Shown here piece by piece: positions 15,946-24,486 of a stretch of DNA of 43,639 bases (positions are counted from its first letter, which is position 1; every line of letters begins with the position of its first letter). The stretch lies in the NCBI GenBank assembly GCA_036501535.1, contig DASYAE010000054.1, positions 1 through 43,639 of the forward strand, in the 5' to 3' direction. This DNA comes from DASYAE01 sp036501535 (GTDB taxonomy: Bacteria > Actinomycetota > Actinomycetes > Streptomycetales > Catenulisporaceae). The notes below the pieces were generated by a model that did no database searches, was not told the origin of the DNA, and saw only the letters and a program-made list of their open reading frames with translations. The translations under genes and the position numbers were made by a program.

Positions 15946-17796
15946 ATGCGCTCCTCCCTACGCCGCGCGCTCGCCGTGGCCACAGCTGCCGCCGCGTGCG
16001 CCGCGGCGCTGTTCGCATCCGCTCCGTCGCCCGCCCGCGCCGGGATGCCCGGCGACTCCTTCGTCACCCGCGCCGGCACCCGGCTCGAACTGCAGGACCG
16101 GCAGTTCCGCTTCGCCGGCGCCAACATCTACTGGCTCGGGCTCGACGAGAACGTCGGCGGCGTGGCCTACCCCACCTACTTCCGCATCGACGACGCCCTG
16201 CGCACCGCCCGGATCATGGACGCCACGGTCGTGCGCTCCACGTCGATGGGCGACTCCGTCGGCTGCTCACTGTGCATCGAACCGAGCCTCGGCACGTTCG
16301 ACGACGACGCGTTCGACACCATCGACTACGCGGTCGCCGAGGCGCGCAGTCTCGGCCTGCGCCTGGTCATCCCGCTGACCGACAACTGGGACTACTACAG
16401 CGGCGGCCACGTGACCTTCACCAACTGGCTCGGCGACCCCAGCGCCGACGACTTCTACACCGACCCGAGGGTCGTCGCCGCGTTCAAGGACTATGTCAGC
16501 CACCTGTTGAATCACGTGAACAAGTACACCGGCATCGCCTACAAGGACGACCCGACCATCATGGCGTGGGAGCTGGGCAACGAGCTCAACGGCATGCCGC
16601 GGGCGTGGGTCGACGAGATGTCCGCCTACATCAAGCAGATCGCGCCCAAACAGCTGGTCGCCGCCGGAAGCCAGACCGGCGACGCCCCGGCCGCCCTCGC
16701 CTCCCCGGGCGTGGACATCGTCGACGCGCACATCTACCCGGCCTCGGGCGGCGCGATCGCCTCGGCCGCCGCCACCGCCGTCACGGCCGGAAAGGTGTTC
16801 GTGGCCGGGGAGACCGACTCTGTCCACTCCACCACCGACGACATCCTCGCCGCCGCCGACGACCCGGAAATCAGCGGCCAGATGTTCTGGAGCCTGTTCG
16901 GCCACGACGACACCGGCGGCTTCGTCCAGCACCACGACGGCTTCACTCTCCACTTCCCGGGCGACACCGCCGCGATGCGCCAGCACGTGATCGCCTACCG
17001 GGCGCTCGGCGAACTGATGGACGCGCAGTACGAGGCGCAGCTGCCCGCCGTCCCCTCCGCCGCGCCGCTGATCACGAGCATCGCCAAGCGTTCCGGCGCC
17101 AACCGGGTCACCTGGCGCGGCACGGACGGTGCCTACACCTACAGCGTGCAGCGCTCCACCGCCGGCCCCAACGGTCCGTACGCCACCGTCGCCAGCGGTC
17201 TGACCGACAACGAGACCCCGTGGACCGACACGAGCACGCCGACGAAGACCGCCTGGTATCGCGTGACCGCGTACCACTGGAGCAACCAGGCCCTGGGCGC
17301 CTCCCAGCCGCTGGCCGCCGAACCGGGCCAGGATGTGGTGACCGATCCGCTCGAGTCATGGACCATCGCCTCCGCCCACTCCGCCGACCTCCATCGCGCA
17401 CCCGACTTCGAGGCCGATGGCGACGCCGATGGTGACAGCGACGGTGACAGCGACGGCGTGACCGTCGCGCCGACCGGCGGCCTGGGCGGCCAGATCACCT
17501 GGAGCCACGCCGGACTCACCGGCATCACCGCCGAGTTCGCCACCCACGACCCGCGTCAGCTCCCGCAGATCCAGACCTCGGCCGACGGCACGACCTGGAC
17601 CGACGCGCCGACCACGGTCGGTTCCGGCGACGGGATCGGAACCGGGGCCGGCCCGGGGGCGGGGATCGGGCCCGGAAACCTGCGCGTCACTGCGAAGCTG
17701 GTAGGCAGTTATGTCCGCCTGAACTGGACCGGCATCGAGGATGCTCCGGTCACCCAAGTGGCCTACAGCTACGCCACCGCGGCGAGCCAGAAGTAG
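15946..17796 (+). CDS. Secreted GH5 endo-beta-1,4-mannanase with FN3-like and C-terminal modules
   Basis: Extracellular mannan endo-1,4-beta-mannosidase, 616 residues. Residues 1-33 are a Sec signal (MRSSLRRALAVAT, cleavage near PARAG). The catalytic barrel covers about 40-365 with GANIYWLGLDEN at its start, acid/base Glu213 in WELGNELNG and nucleophile Glu289 in VAGETDS; the layout fits subfamily 7-type mannanases. Residues about 370-455 resemble a fibronectin type III module (VTWRGTDGAYTYSVQRS). An Asp/Gly/Ser repeat linker (DGDADGDSDGDSDG, about 486-500) leads to a C-terminal beta-sandwich-like module that may bind polysaccharide. GGAG precedes the ATG by 8 bases. Operator 3 lies upstream, placing it in the LacI regulon. 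Substrate is inferred from family. Confidence 0.9.
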   Translation: MRSSLRRALAVATAAAACAAALFASAPSPARAGMPGDSFVTRAGTRLELQDRQFRFAGANIYWLGLDENVGGVAYPTYFRIDDALRTARIMDATVVRSTSMGDSVGCSLCIEPSLGTFDDDAFDTIDYAVAEARSLGLRLVIPLTDNWDYYSGGHVTFTNWLGDPSADDFYTDPRVVAAFKDYVSHLLNHVNKYTGIAYKDDPTIMAWELGNELNGMPRAWVDEMSAYIKQIAPKQLVAAGSQTGDAPAALASPGVDIVDAHIYPASGGAIASAAATAVTAGKVFVAGETDSVHSTTDDILAAADDPEISGQMFWSLFGHDDTGGFVQHHDGFTLHFPGDTAAMRQHVIAYRALGELMDAQYEAQLPAVPSAAPLITSIAKRSGANRVTWRGTDGAYTYSVQRSTAGPNGPYATVASGLTDNETPWTDTSTPTKTAWYRVTAYHWSNQALGASQPLAAEPGQDVVTDPLESWTIASAHSADLHRAPDFEADGDADGDSDGDSDGVTVAPTGGLGGQITWSHAGLTGITAEFATHDPRQLPQIQTSADGTTWTDAPTTVGSGDGIGTGAGPGAGIGPGNLRVTAKLVGSYVRLNWTGIEDAPVTQVAYSYATAASQK

Positions 17797-17833
17797 GCGC
17801 TCATCCGGTCGTCCCGTTGCTGCGTTTGCTGCG

Positions 17834-18160
17834 TCACCACACGCGGTCCTCAGGCGGGAGAGCGAGTTGATACGCACACGCGAGGGTGGAGTCGATCAGG
17901 ACTCTCAAGGTCACCGCCGAGAGAATGACCCTCAGGGCCTCCAGCGCCGCGCCCGCGAGGGCGAGTGCCGCGCCGACGATCTCGAGGAACTTGTCCATGC
18001 TCCGTGTCGCGAGCCACTCGAGATACGCCTTCGCCTCCCGGGACAGCCAGCTCCACCACCCGACGAGCTTGTTCCAGTCCTCTTCCGGAAGCTTCTGCAG
18101 CTCGTCGACATCGGTCTGGATCAGGCCGTTCAAGCAGACGGCGAAGCTTTCGACAGTCAT
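17834..18160 (-). CDS. Small cysteine-containing protein of unknown function, F-x-x-C family
   Basis: 108 residues, family not recognised. The start has AGAGGG about 9 bases upstream on the minus strand. The N-terminus is M-T-V-E-S-F-A-V-C, with Cys9. A Trp-rich amphipathic middle is followed by a hydrophobic segment about 57-82 (LEIVGAALALAGAALEAL), then VLID and Cys95. The F-x-x-C start, the E-I-V before the hydrophobic stretch, the V-x-I-D before the second cysteine and the C-to-C distance all recur in the 101-residue protein at 42178, so the two look like distant paralogues. No signal peptide is seen. It lies between two mannanase genes but points away from the GH5 and has no regulon operator. 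Membrane association and a C9-C95 disulfide are possible. Confidence 0.72.
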   Translation of the reverse strand: MTVESFAVCLNGLIQTDVDELQKLPEEDWNKLVGWWSWLSREAKAYLEWLATRSMDKFLEIVGAALALAGAALEALRVILSAVTLRVLIDSTLACAYQLALPPEDRVW

Positions 18161-18320
18161 CGGGTGAACCCTCTTCGGACCTCGGATCGAGTGGCCGGCT
18201 CGCGGCTCCGGACGACGGCTCGCCCAAAGCGTCAGTGGCCATAGTTCATTGTGAGCCCGAAGAGACGCACGTCTCGCGCTATCGCGCAGACTTTGAGGAC
18301 TCGGCCCCGGCCGCGCGGAG

Positions 18321-18358
18321 CCGTTCCCCGGTCGGCTCGAGTCGCCGCCGGGGAACGG
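18321..18358 (-). terminator. Hairpin terminator downstream of GH26 gene
   Basis: Perfect 11-base stem CCGTTCCCCGG (18321-18331) with CCGGGGAACGG (18348-18358) and a 16-base loop, 31 bases beyond the GH26 stop codon. No clear T tract follows, as is common in actinomycetes. Confidence 0.72.
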
Positions 18359-18389
18359 ACCGGTCGTGCTGTTGCCGTCACCGGTTCTG

Positions 18390-19949
18390 CTACGGCAGCT
18401 TCCACACCTGATTCGCGTTGCCGGTGCAGTCCCAGATCTGGGCCTGGGTGCCGGATCCGCCCCAGCCGGTGTCGTCGAGGCACTTGCCGGAGTTGGGGTT
18501 CAGCAGTGCTCCGTCGGACTGCGGGACCCAGTCCTGTGCGCCGGTGCCGTTGCAGGTGTAGAGGTCGACCGTGGTGCCGTCCGCCGTGCCCGAGGCGTCG
18601 ACGTCGAGGCACATGCCGAGTACTTGCAGGGTGTTGTTGCTCTCGACGGTCCACTGCTGGGCGTTGGTGCCGTTGCATGTGTAGACCTGGACCGGGTTGA
18701 ACAGGGCGGTGCTCGCACTGCGGTCGTCGAGGCAGAGCCCTTCATAACCGGTGATCGGCCCGGTCGCGCCGCTCGGCGGAGGGCTGCCGCCGCTGCTGGG
18801 CAGATTGATCTGGCCCTGATGCAGCACCTGCGCATCGTAATAGGTGGCCTGGATTTGGGCGTTGGTGTTGTTGCTGGTCAGATAGCTGGCCCAGTCGTTG
18901 AAGTAGGTCCAGTCCGGTTGGCTGGAGAGCTGGACCGGGGTGGGCAGGGTGCCGACCTCGGCCAGCGCCATCGGGTCTCCGGCGGAGTTCGCGATGGACT
19001 GGACGGCCTGGTACCAGGCGGTGGTCGGGAAGCCGTTGTCCCACGGGTCCAGCGCGATCACGTTCACGTACTGGTTGCCCGGGTAGTAGGCGGACAGGCT
19101 CGAGGTGCTGGTGGAGTCCTTGAGGCTCCAGACCCAGACCAGGTTGGTCAGGCCCTCGGTGTTCACGAGGTAGTTGTACGTGATCTGCCACAGGGTCGCG
19201 GTGTACGGCGTACCGCCCCACCAGGACCAGCTGTCGTTGATCTCGTGCAGCGGCCGCCAGAGCACCGGGATGCCCGCGCTCTTGAGCTGCTGCAGGTAGG
19301 GCACGATCAGGTCGAGCTCGTTCAGCCAGGCCTGATACAGGCTGGTGCCGGGGGTGGTCAGCTGCTGCCACTGCGCGGTGGTCAGCGCACCGTCCGCGCT
19401 CTCGACCTGGTCCCAGTTGCAGGGCTCGGCGATGGTCGGCGGGCACTCGTGCCACATCAGGGTCACCAGCGAGCCGTCGGCCCACTGCGTCTCGGCCTCG
19501 TTGATCATGGTCTGCCGGGCGGCGATGCTGTCGGCCTCGTAGAGGAAGTCGCCGCCCCACAGCCCGGGATACTCCCCGGTGATCGAGTAGACCTGGTCGG
19601 TGTACTGGGCCGGCTCCGAGTTCGGCTCGGCGTTGTGCTGCCCGGAGATGATGTGGGTGCCCTCGATGCTCTTCAGGTACGCGATCACGCTCGCCGGCGT
19701 GGCGCTGGCGTTCACCACGGCGTTCGGGTGGGCTATCAGTACCTTGCCGTCGGCGGCGCGCGGCGGCGCAGACACGGATGCGGTGGTGGTGGTGGCGCTC
19801 GCCGGGGCGGGCAGCGGGGCCACGACCGCGCCCGCGACACCGAGCGCGAGGGCGAGGGCGAGGGCGAGTGAGGCTCCTGCGAAGGTGCGCGTGGTCCGGC
19901 CCACGCGGGTGGATGGATATCGTTGGCTGTCTACATTGTTATTGTGCAC
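18390..19949 (-). CDS. Secreted GH26 endo-beta-1,4-mannanase with ricin B-type lectin (CBM13)
   Basis: Extracellular beta-mannanase, 519 residues. The GTG at 19949 has AAGGGAG 6 bases upstream and gives a proper signal peptide (basic TRVGRTTRT, long Ala/Leu core, cleavage near APASA); starts further upstream would run through the operator. The GH26 barrel (about 65-390) shows HIISGQHN, acid/base Glu236 in WRPLHEIND and nucleophile Glu331 in ALAEVGT. A Ser/Pro/Gly linker leads to a C-terminal ricin-type beta-trefoil of about 125 residues with repeated CLDD/CLDV and QxW motifs (AQQWTV, AQDWVP, NQVWKLP), a carbohydrate-binding module. Operator 4 lies 167 bases upstream. With GH5 it would break mannan outside the cell. 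Confidence 0.93.
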   Translation of the reverse strand: MHNNNVDSQRYPSTRVGRTTRTFAGASLALALALALGVAGAVVAPLPAPASATTTTASVSAPPRAADGKVLIAHPNAVVNASATPASVIAYLKSIEGTHIISGQHNAEPNSEPAQYTDQVYSITGEYPGLWGGDFLYEADSIAARQTMINEAETQWADGSLVTLMWHECPPTIAEPCNWDQVESADGALTTAQWQQLTTPGTSLYQAWLNELDLIVPYLQQLKSAGIPVLWRPLHEINDSWSWWGGTPYTATLWQITYNYLVNTEGLTNLVWVWSLKDSTSTSSLSAYYPGNQYVNVIALDPWDNGFPTTAWYQAVQSIANSAGDPMALAEVGTLPTPVQLSSQPDWTYFNDWASYLTSNNTNAQIQATYYDAQVLHQGQINLPSSGGSPPPSGATGPITGYEGLCLDDRSASTALFNPVQVYTCNGTNAQQWTVESNNTLQVLGMCLDVDASGTADGTTVDLYTCNGTGAQDWVPQSDGALLNPNSGKCLDDTGWGGSGTQAQIWDCTGNANQVWKLP

Positions 19950-20115
19950 GGCTCTCCCTTGCAGGCGAAAATCGCCGTCGATGTTTCTCTGTGGGAAAGC
20001 CGAGCTCCCGGGGACGCGTCGGGTCAAAAAAGCGCTGACCAGACTAAAGATGCAGGTGAGCGCATGCGTGGATAGACCCAGGTGATGCGGTCGAGAGCGT
20101 CGGCGCGTATTCTTA

Positions 20116-20129
20116 CTTAATCGGTATAG
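20116..20129. promoter_or_regulatory. LacI-type operator 4 (GH26 mannanase)
   Basis: CTTAATCGGTATAG, differing at one base from operator 3. Its distance to the GH26 start (167 bases) is almost the same as that of operator 3 to the GH5 start (171 bases). Confidence 0.75.
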
Positions 20130-20241
20130 TCCCGATCTCGAGTGGAGTAGACCACAGGAGCCGCAAGCCGTCAACACCTCTCGTGGCGGTTCATTGTCGC
20201 GGCGCGGCCGTGCGGCCGTTCCCCGCCCCGAAGGAACTGTG

Positions 20242-20247
20242 TATGCT
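20242..20247 (+). promoter_or_regulatory. -10 box of a probable leaderless transcript
   Basis: TATGCT ends 6 bases before the ATG at 20254. This spacing would put the first transcribed base at or next to the start codon. No RBS is present and no clear -35 is visible. Confidence 0.5.
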
Positions 20248-20253
20248 GACAAA

Positions 20254-20574
20254 ATGACGCGTCGGGCAGCAGCGAACGCAGCGGGTTACCCCGCCGCGGC
20301 CCTGACATTCCTCGCGTTCTTCGCGTTCCTCGCGCCTGTCGGCGGCCAGCACGCCCTCGCCCTCACGGCGTCGGCGGCCGCGCTCACGCTGGTGATCACC
20401 GGGCTTCTGCGCTGCGCCAGGGTCGTCCTCGCCGCCGACCCGGCCGCCGCCGCACGTGGCTCCGTCGCCGTGCGGTCCTCGTCCTGCGATGCCGTGGTCC
20501 TGCCGCAGCGCGATCCCGACGCGGCCGGCAAGCCGCGCCCTCGAGCACCGGGATCGCACCCTTCGGCCGTCTGA
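20254..20574 (+). CDS. DUF6412-like small membrane protein
   Basis: 106 residues with two hydrophobic segments (about 8-27 and 33-58), then a conserved tail VVLPQRDPDAAGKPRPRAPG. From memory, this L-P-Q-R-D-P-D-A-x-G-x-P-R-P-R-A-P tail is characteristic of DUF6412 proteins encoded next to YidC-like insertases in actinomycetes. Function is unknown; the linkage suggests a role beside the membrane insertase. The start follows a -10-like TATGCT by 6 bases, so translation is probably leaderless; the start 20 codons upstream has no support. Confidence 0.78.
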   Translation: MTRRAAANAAGYPAAALTFLAFFAFLAPVGGQHALALTASAAALTLVITGLLRCARVVLAADPAAAARGSVAVRSSSCDAVVLPQRDPDAAGKPRPRAPGSHPSAV

Positions 20575-20656
20575 CCGCTCCCGCCCCCAGACGGTCCATC
20601 TCGCCGGAATCAGTATTCGTCATTCATCCGCAGATGTTCCGAAGGGTTGATCCGCC

Positions 20657-21400
20657 ATGTCCGTGCTCGCACCTGTCCTGCTCGCCGTCTACCACGTGGT
20701 CTCGGGCCTCGCCGTGGTTCTCGTCCCCGTTCTCGGCGGCGCCGGCCCCGCCGCCGCCATCATCGTGTTCACCGTCGCAGTGCGCTCATGCCTCTATCCG
20801 CTCAACCGCGCGCAGATGCGCGCTCAGAACGCGTCCCAGCAGGCGCGCGCCGCGCTCGCCCCCGCCGTGCAGAAGCTGAAGCGGAAGTACCGGAACGACC
20901 CGGCGCGCCTGCAGATCGAAATGCTCGGGCTGTATCGGGCCAACGGGATCTCGCTCACCGCGGGGATAAAGCACAGCCTGGTGCAGGTCCCCGTGTTCTT
21001 CGTGGTCTACCGCATGTTCGAGCTGCCGGTCATCGCCGGGCATCACAATGCTCTGATGAGCGATCGGCTGGTCGGGGTGGGCCTCGGCTCGCATCTGGCC
21101 GACGTCCTGCGCGGGCCGGTCCTGATGCCCGGCCACATCGCCGTGTTCGCGGTGCTGCTGGCCGTGATCGCGGCGGTCGCCGCGTGGTCGTCTGCCCGCG
21201 CGCGCAAGAGCATGGCGGTCGCCGTGGCGGACGATCCGTCGGCCGGAGCGTCGGCGGCAGGCATCACGCGGATGATGGGATGGCTGCCCTTCGGCACGAT
21301 CGTCACCGCGGCGATCGTCCCGCTGGCCGCCGGCCTGTATCTGGCGACGACGACCTTGTGGTCGGTTCTCGAGCGCCGCCATTTGCAGAAGACTGTCTAA
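20657..21400 (+). CDS. YidC/Oxa1 family membrane protein insertase
   Basis: Membrane protein insertase, 247 residues, shorter than the primary YidC of actinomycetes, so probably a second, accessory copy. About five membrane segments are visible. The hydrophilic groove arginine lies in IIVFTVAVRSCLYPLNRAQ, followed by the basic coiled loop QKLKRKYRNDPARLQIEMLGLY and the conserved SLVQVPVFFVVYRMF. GAAGGG precedes the ATG. It follows the DUF6412 gene by 82 bases and probably shares its transcript. This copy may insert a limited set of proteins; no client can be read from the neighbourhood. Confidence 0.92.
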   Translation: MSVLAPVLLAVYHVVSGLAVVLVPVLGGAGPAAAIIVFTVAVRSCLYPLNRAQMRAQNASQQARAALAPAVQKLKRKYRNDPARLQIEMLGLYRANGISLTAGIKHSLVQVPVFFVVYRMFELPVIAGHHNALMSDRLVGVGLGSHLADVLRGPVLMPGHIAVFAVLLAVIAAVAAWSSARARKSMAVAVADDPSAGASAAGITRMMGWLPFGTIVTAAIVPLAAGLYLATTTLWSVLERRHLQKTV

Positions 21401-21416
21401 GCACTCGCATACGGCC

Positions 21417-21436
21417 AATCCGTCAGGCTTCGGATT
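21417..21436 (+). terminator. Weak hairpin after yidC-like gene
   Basis: AATCCG (21417-21422) and CGGATT (21431-21436) can form a six-base stem with an eight-base loop, 16 bases after the stop. It is short and has no T tract. Confidence 0.28.
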
Positions 21437-21590
21437 CAGCTCCGCCCCTGTTCGCCCGGTTCTCCGCGCTCGCCACGGTACACCGCGGGCTTCATTTGAA
21501 TTAACAGGCCCGGCTGGATGGGCGGGTGCCCGTTGCTTGTGAATGGCGGCGAGTCGATGATGTTGCTGTGTACCGGTTCGGAGGAGAGCG

Positions 21591-22577
21591 ATGAGTACCC
21601 AGATCGTGCGCTATGTCGGACCCGGCAGCGTAGGTATCGGGCTGCGTGAAAGCGCTGGCGGCGACGGGAGCGGCGCTGATGCCAACGCTGGTGCCGAGGC
21701 CGATGCTGATGCCGTGGTGCGACCGCTGGCTCTTGCGTCGCTCAAGGAGCAGTCGCTCGCTGGGCTGCTTGAGCTACGGCTCGACGACCTGCGTGCGGCG
21801 ATCGAGTCGGCGCCTTCGGCTGATCCGGTGAACGATGTCCGGCTGCTGCCGCCGATCGATGGGCTGACCGAGGTATGGGCCGCGGGTGTCACTTACCACC
21901 GGTCGAGTGAGGCGCGGCAGGAGGAGAGCCAGGTCGCGGATGTGTATGCGCGTGTGTATGACGCGGCCCGCCCCGAGCTGTTCTTCAAGTCGCCGGCCTG
22001 GCGCGTCTGCGGCCACGGTGAGCCGATCGGGGTGCGCGCCGACTCCTCGGTGGACGTGCCAGAGCCCGAGCTCGCCGTGGTGTGCAACGCGTTCGGCGAG
22101 GTGGTCGGGCTGACCGTCTGCAACGACGTCTCGTCGCGTTCGATCGAGGGCGAGAACCCGCTCTATCTGCCGCAGGCCAAGATCTATTCGGGGTCCTGTG
22201 CGCTCGGGCCGGGCATCGTGCCGATCTGGCAGGTGCCGGACCCGAAGGCGCTCGACATCTCGGTGACGGTCCTGCGCGCGGCCTCGGGCGGGTCGGCGGC
22301 GGCTGGCGTTGCGTGGGCCGGGCGCACGTCGACCTCGTTTCTGCGCCGCGGCCTGGAAGACCTCGTCGAGCACCTGTTCCGGCAGGCGCTCTTCCCGCAG
22401 GGTGTGGTGCTGTCGACCGGTACCGGGCTCGTGCCCGCGCTCGATTTCACGCTTCTGCCGGGGGACGAGGTCGCCATCGAGATCGGCGGCGTCGGGCGGC
22501 TGGCCAACCCGGTGCGCGAGGCCGGCGCTGGCTCCTTCGGGTGGCTCACGCCCGCGCCGGACCGCGGGCCGTCGTGA
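21591..22577 (+). CDS. Fumarylacetoacetate hydrolase family protein
   Basis: 328-residue member of the FAH superfamily, divalent-metal enzymes that hydrolyse or dehydrate beta-diketo or 2-keto-3-deoxy acids. The C-terminal FAH fold shows ELFFKSPAWRVCGHGEPIGV, the metal ligands in VPEPELAVV, then GLTVCNDVSSRSIEGENPLYLPQAKIYSGSCALGP. The segment with ENPLYLPQAK resembles 2-keto-3-deoxy-sugar-acid dehydratases more than classical fumarylacetoacetase, so sugar-acid breakdown is plausible. Residues 20-42 are a low-complexity Gly/Ala/Asp stretch. GAGGAGAG lies just before the ATG. It converges on the cholesterol-oxidase-like gene. Confidence 0.88.
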   Translation: MSTQIVRYVGPGSVGIGLRESAGGDGSGADANAGAEADADAVVRPLALASLKEQSLAGLLELRLDDLRAAIESAPSADPVNDVRLLPPIDGLTEVWAAGVTYHRSSEARQEESQVADVYARVYDAARPELFFKSPAWRVCGHGEPIGVRADSSVDVPEPELAVVCNAFGEVVGLTVCNDVSSRSIEGENPLYLPQAKIYSGSCALGPGIVPIWQVPDPKALDISVTVLRAASGGSAAAGVAWAGRTSTSFLRRGLEDLVEHLFRQALFPQGVVLSTGTGLVPALDFTLLPGDEVAIEIGGVGRLANPVREAGAGSFGWLTPAPDRGPS

Positions 22578-22604
22578 GGTGATCTGGCGATCTGGCGATC
22601 CGGA

Positions 22605-24365
22605 TTACGGGGTGAGCTGGTCGAGGAACGGGTTGGTGAAGATCCGGTTCGGGTCGAGTGCGTCGAGGGTGGCCAGCGCCGTGTCCCAGTCGTCGCCCGG
22701 CTGCTGTCCGGCCCGGTATGCGGCCGGGATCACCGAGCCGATCACGGTGGCGTCGGACCAGGGCGCGGTGCCGTCGTAGGCCCAGCCCTTCGACCACTCC
22801 GGGCGCAGCACCGCGTCCGTGCCGTCGTTGTACGTGGCCAGGATCCACTGCTCCAGCTCGGCGTAGAAGGTCTCTGAGTCGAGTGTGCCGGGCAGGGTGA
22901 GCACGTCGAACCAGACCACGGTGTCGAACGGCAGGTCCGGGCGCGGCCGGATCGCGGAGAGCTGTGCCTCGAGCGCTCCGGGCGCGCCGCTGTCGGCGGC
23001 CTGGTCGAGCCCTGTCACGCGGACCTCCCAGGGGCCGTTGACCGGGTAGCTGCCGGCGTCGGCGTAGCGCTGGAGGGCGGCGGTGAGCCATTGGTAGAAC
23101 TCGGATACGAGTGTCTGGATCCGGTCGCGGGTGGTGAGCACGGCGTAGCCGTTGGCGGTGACCCGCAGCGTGGTGGGCCGCACGTAGAGCTGGGTGTTCT
23201 TCGACCAGCCCCACAGGTCGGCGCTGCCCGTCGCGGTCAGCCCGGCGGCGGTGGTGGTGTAGGCCAGATTGGTGAACTCGGGCGTCACCGCCGTGTTCCC
23301 GCTCATGATCTCGTTCACCAGGTCGGACTCGGGTTGCAGCACGGCGTCGGCGAACGGGTAGTTGTACGGCATCGTGGTCTCGCGTGAGGTGGGCGGCATC
23401 TCGGGCGCGATGCTCCACACCTTCAGCCAGGGGGCGGGGGTGTAGGGGAACCAGATGGTCTCGACCCGGCCGGTCTGCTCGACAAGGGCGGCCAGGCTCT
23501 GGTCGCCCGCGGTGGCCGGCGGCGCGAAGAGCGTGTCGGTGGTCAGATCGACGCGGCTGACGCAGCGCAGCCGCTGGTTCTGGCCCACCCGCAGCGTGGC
23601 CTCGACCACCAGCGTGCGGCCGAGGTTCACCAGGAGCGCCTGGATCTGCGGGTCGTCACGCTGGAAGGTGCGCGTGGCGTAAGCGCCCTGCGTCGCGTCC
23701 CAGACCACTGCGGTCAGCGAGATCACCAGGTTGCTGATGCTGCCGTAGGTGGTGCCGGGTACCGGCGTTTCTCCGGCGGCGGGTACAGCGGTGCCGTGGC
23801 CGTCGATGGCCAGTACGCCGCCGAGCGTGACGTCGCCGGGCGCGGGGCAGGCGGTGACCCCGTATCCGGCCGTCTCGAGGGAGGTGAGCAGCGCCTCCAT
23901 GGTGATGCCGGCCTGCGCGGTCACGCTGGCCGGCGGGCCGTCGTCGATCTGCACGGCGGTCAGGTATTGGGTGGTGTCGATCAGCAGGACTTCGGCCGAC
24001 TCGCCGGAGGTGAGCGTCAGCGGCGCCCAGCCGTGCCGCATCCCGGCCGGGCGTACCTGCCAGCCCTGCTGGTAGGCCCAGTTGACCGCGGCCACCACTT
24101 GGGCGGCCGAGTCCGGTGCGCAGGTCCACACGTCGTCGGCGGTGATCTGGCCGCACCAGTTCGAGTATGCCTGCTGATATACCGGGATGCCGGCGGGGAA
24201 GGGCGCGCCGGTCGCCGCCCGGGTGGCGTCGAGCGGGATCCGGAACGCCGGCTCCCATCCGACGGTCGCGGCGGCGGCCCCGGACAGGGCGGCGGCGCGC
24301 AGGAACGCGCGGCGGGTCGGGCCGGCGCGGCCGGGCGCCGCCCCGTCGGACTCTGATGGAAGCAT
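22605..24365 (-). CDS. Tat-exported FAD-dependent oxidase, cholesterol oxidase type II-like
   Basis: 586-residue flavoprotein of the vanillyl-alcohol-oxidase/PCMH fold, resembling the covalent-FAD (type II) cholesterol oxidases that oxidise and isomerise 3-beta-hydroxysterols. The N-terminus has a twin-arginine signal (TRRAFLRAAALSGAAAATVG). IDTTQYLTAV and CPAPGDVTLGGVLAIDGHG are FAD-domain motifs; His111 in GMRHGWAPL is the likely FAD attachment residue. The rest matches the cholesterol-oxidase substrate-binding domain in layout (ATYNDGTDAVLRPEWSKGWAY, DPNRIFTNPFLDQL at the end). The ATG at 24365 lacks a good RBS; translation may be leaderless. Family fit is strong but the actual substrate is inferred. 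Confidence 0.85.
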   Translation of the reverse strand: MLPSESDGAAPGRAGPTRRAFLRAAALSGAAAATVGWEPAFRIPLDATRAATGAPFPAGIPVYQQAYSNWCGQITADDVWTCAPDSAAQVVAAVNWAYQQGWQVRPAGMRHGWAPLTLTSGESAEVLLIDTTQYLTAVQIDDGPPASVTAQAGITMEALLTSLETAGYGVTACPAPGDVTLGGVLAIDGHGTAVPAAGETPVPGTTYGSISNLVISLTAVVWDATQGAYATRTFQRDDPQIQALLVNLGRTLVVEATLRVGQNQRLRCVSRVDLTTDTLFAPPATAGDQSLAALVEQTGRVETIWFPYTPAPWLKVWSIAPEMPPTSRETTMPYNYPFADAVLQPESDLVNEIMSGNTAVTPEFTNLAYTTTAAGLTATGSADLWGWSKNTQLYVRPTTLRVTANGYAVLTTRDRIQTLVSEFYQWLTAALQRYADAGSYPVNGPWEVRVTGLDQAADSGAPGALEAQLSAIRPRPDLPFDTVVWFDVLTLPGTLDSETFYAELEQWILATYNDGTDAVLRPEWSKGWAYDGTAPWSDATVIGSVIPAAYRAGQQPGDDWDTALATLDALDPNRIFTNPFLDQLTP

Positions 24366-24486
24366 ACGAATAAGTGTGCGCGCGGGGGCGCCGCAAAGCG
24401 GCCGCGCTGCTGCGAGGCAACTCAAACGGGTGAGTACCTGTCGGTTCCGGGCAGGCGGTGGGCGGTGTCTGCTCGGAGTGCGCCGG

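Larger units (their letters stand above)
19950..20253. promoter_or_regulatory. Divergent region between GH26 mannanase and DUF6412 gene
   Basis: A 304-base gap without a gene. It carries operator 4 (20116-20129) for the GH26 gene and, at the right end, the leaderless-type -10 box of the DUF6412 gene. Confidence 0.55.

Noticed and set aside
19950..20252. Longer N-terminus for the GH26 mannanase, starting at 20252
   Set aside because: It would put 101 non-signal residues ahead of a clear signal peptide and run through the LacI-type operator; the GTG at 19949 has a good RBS.
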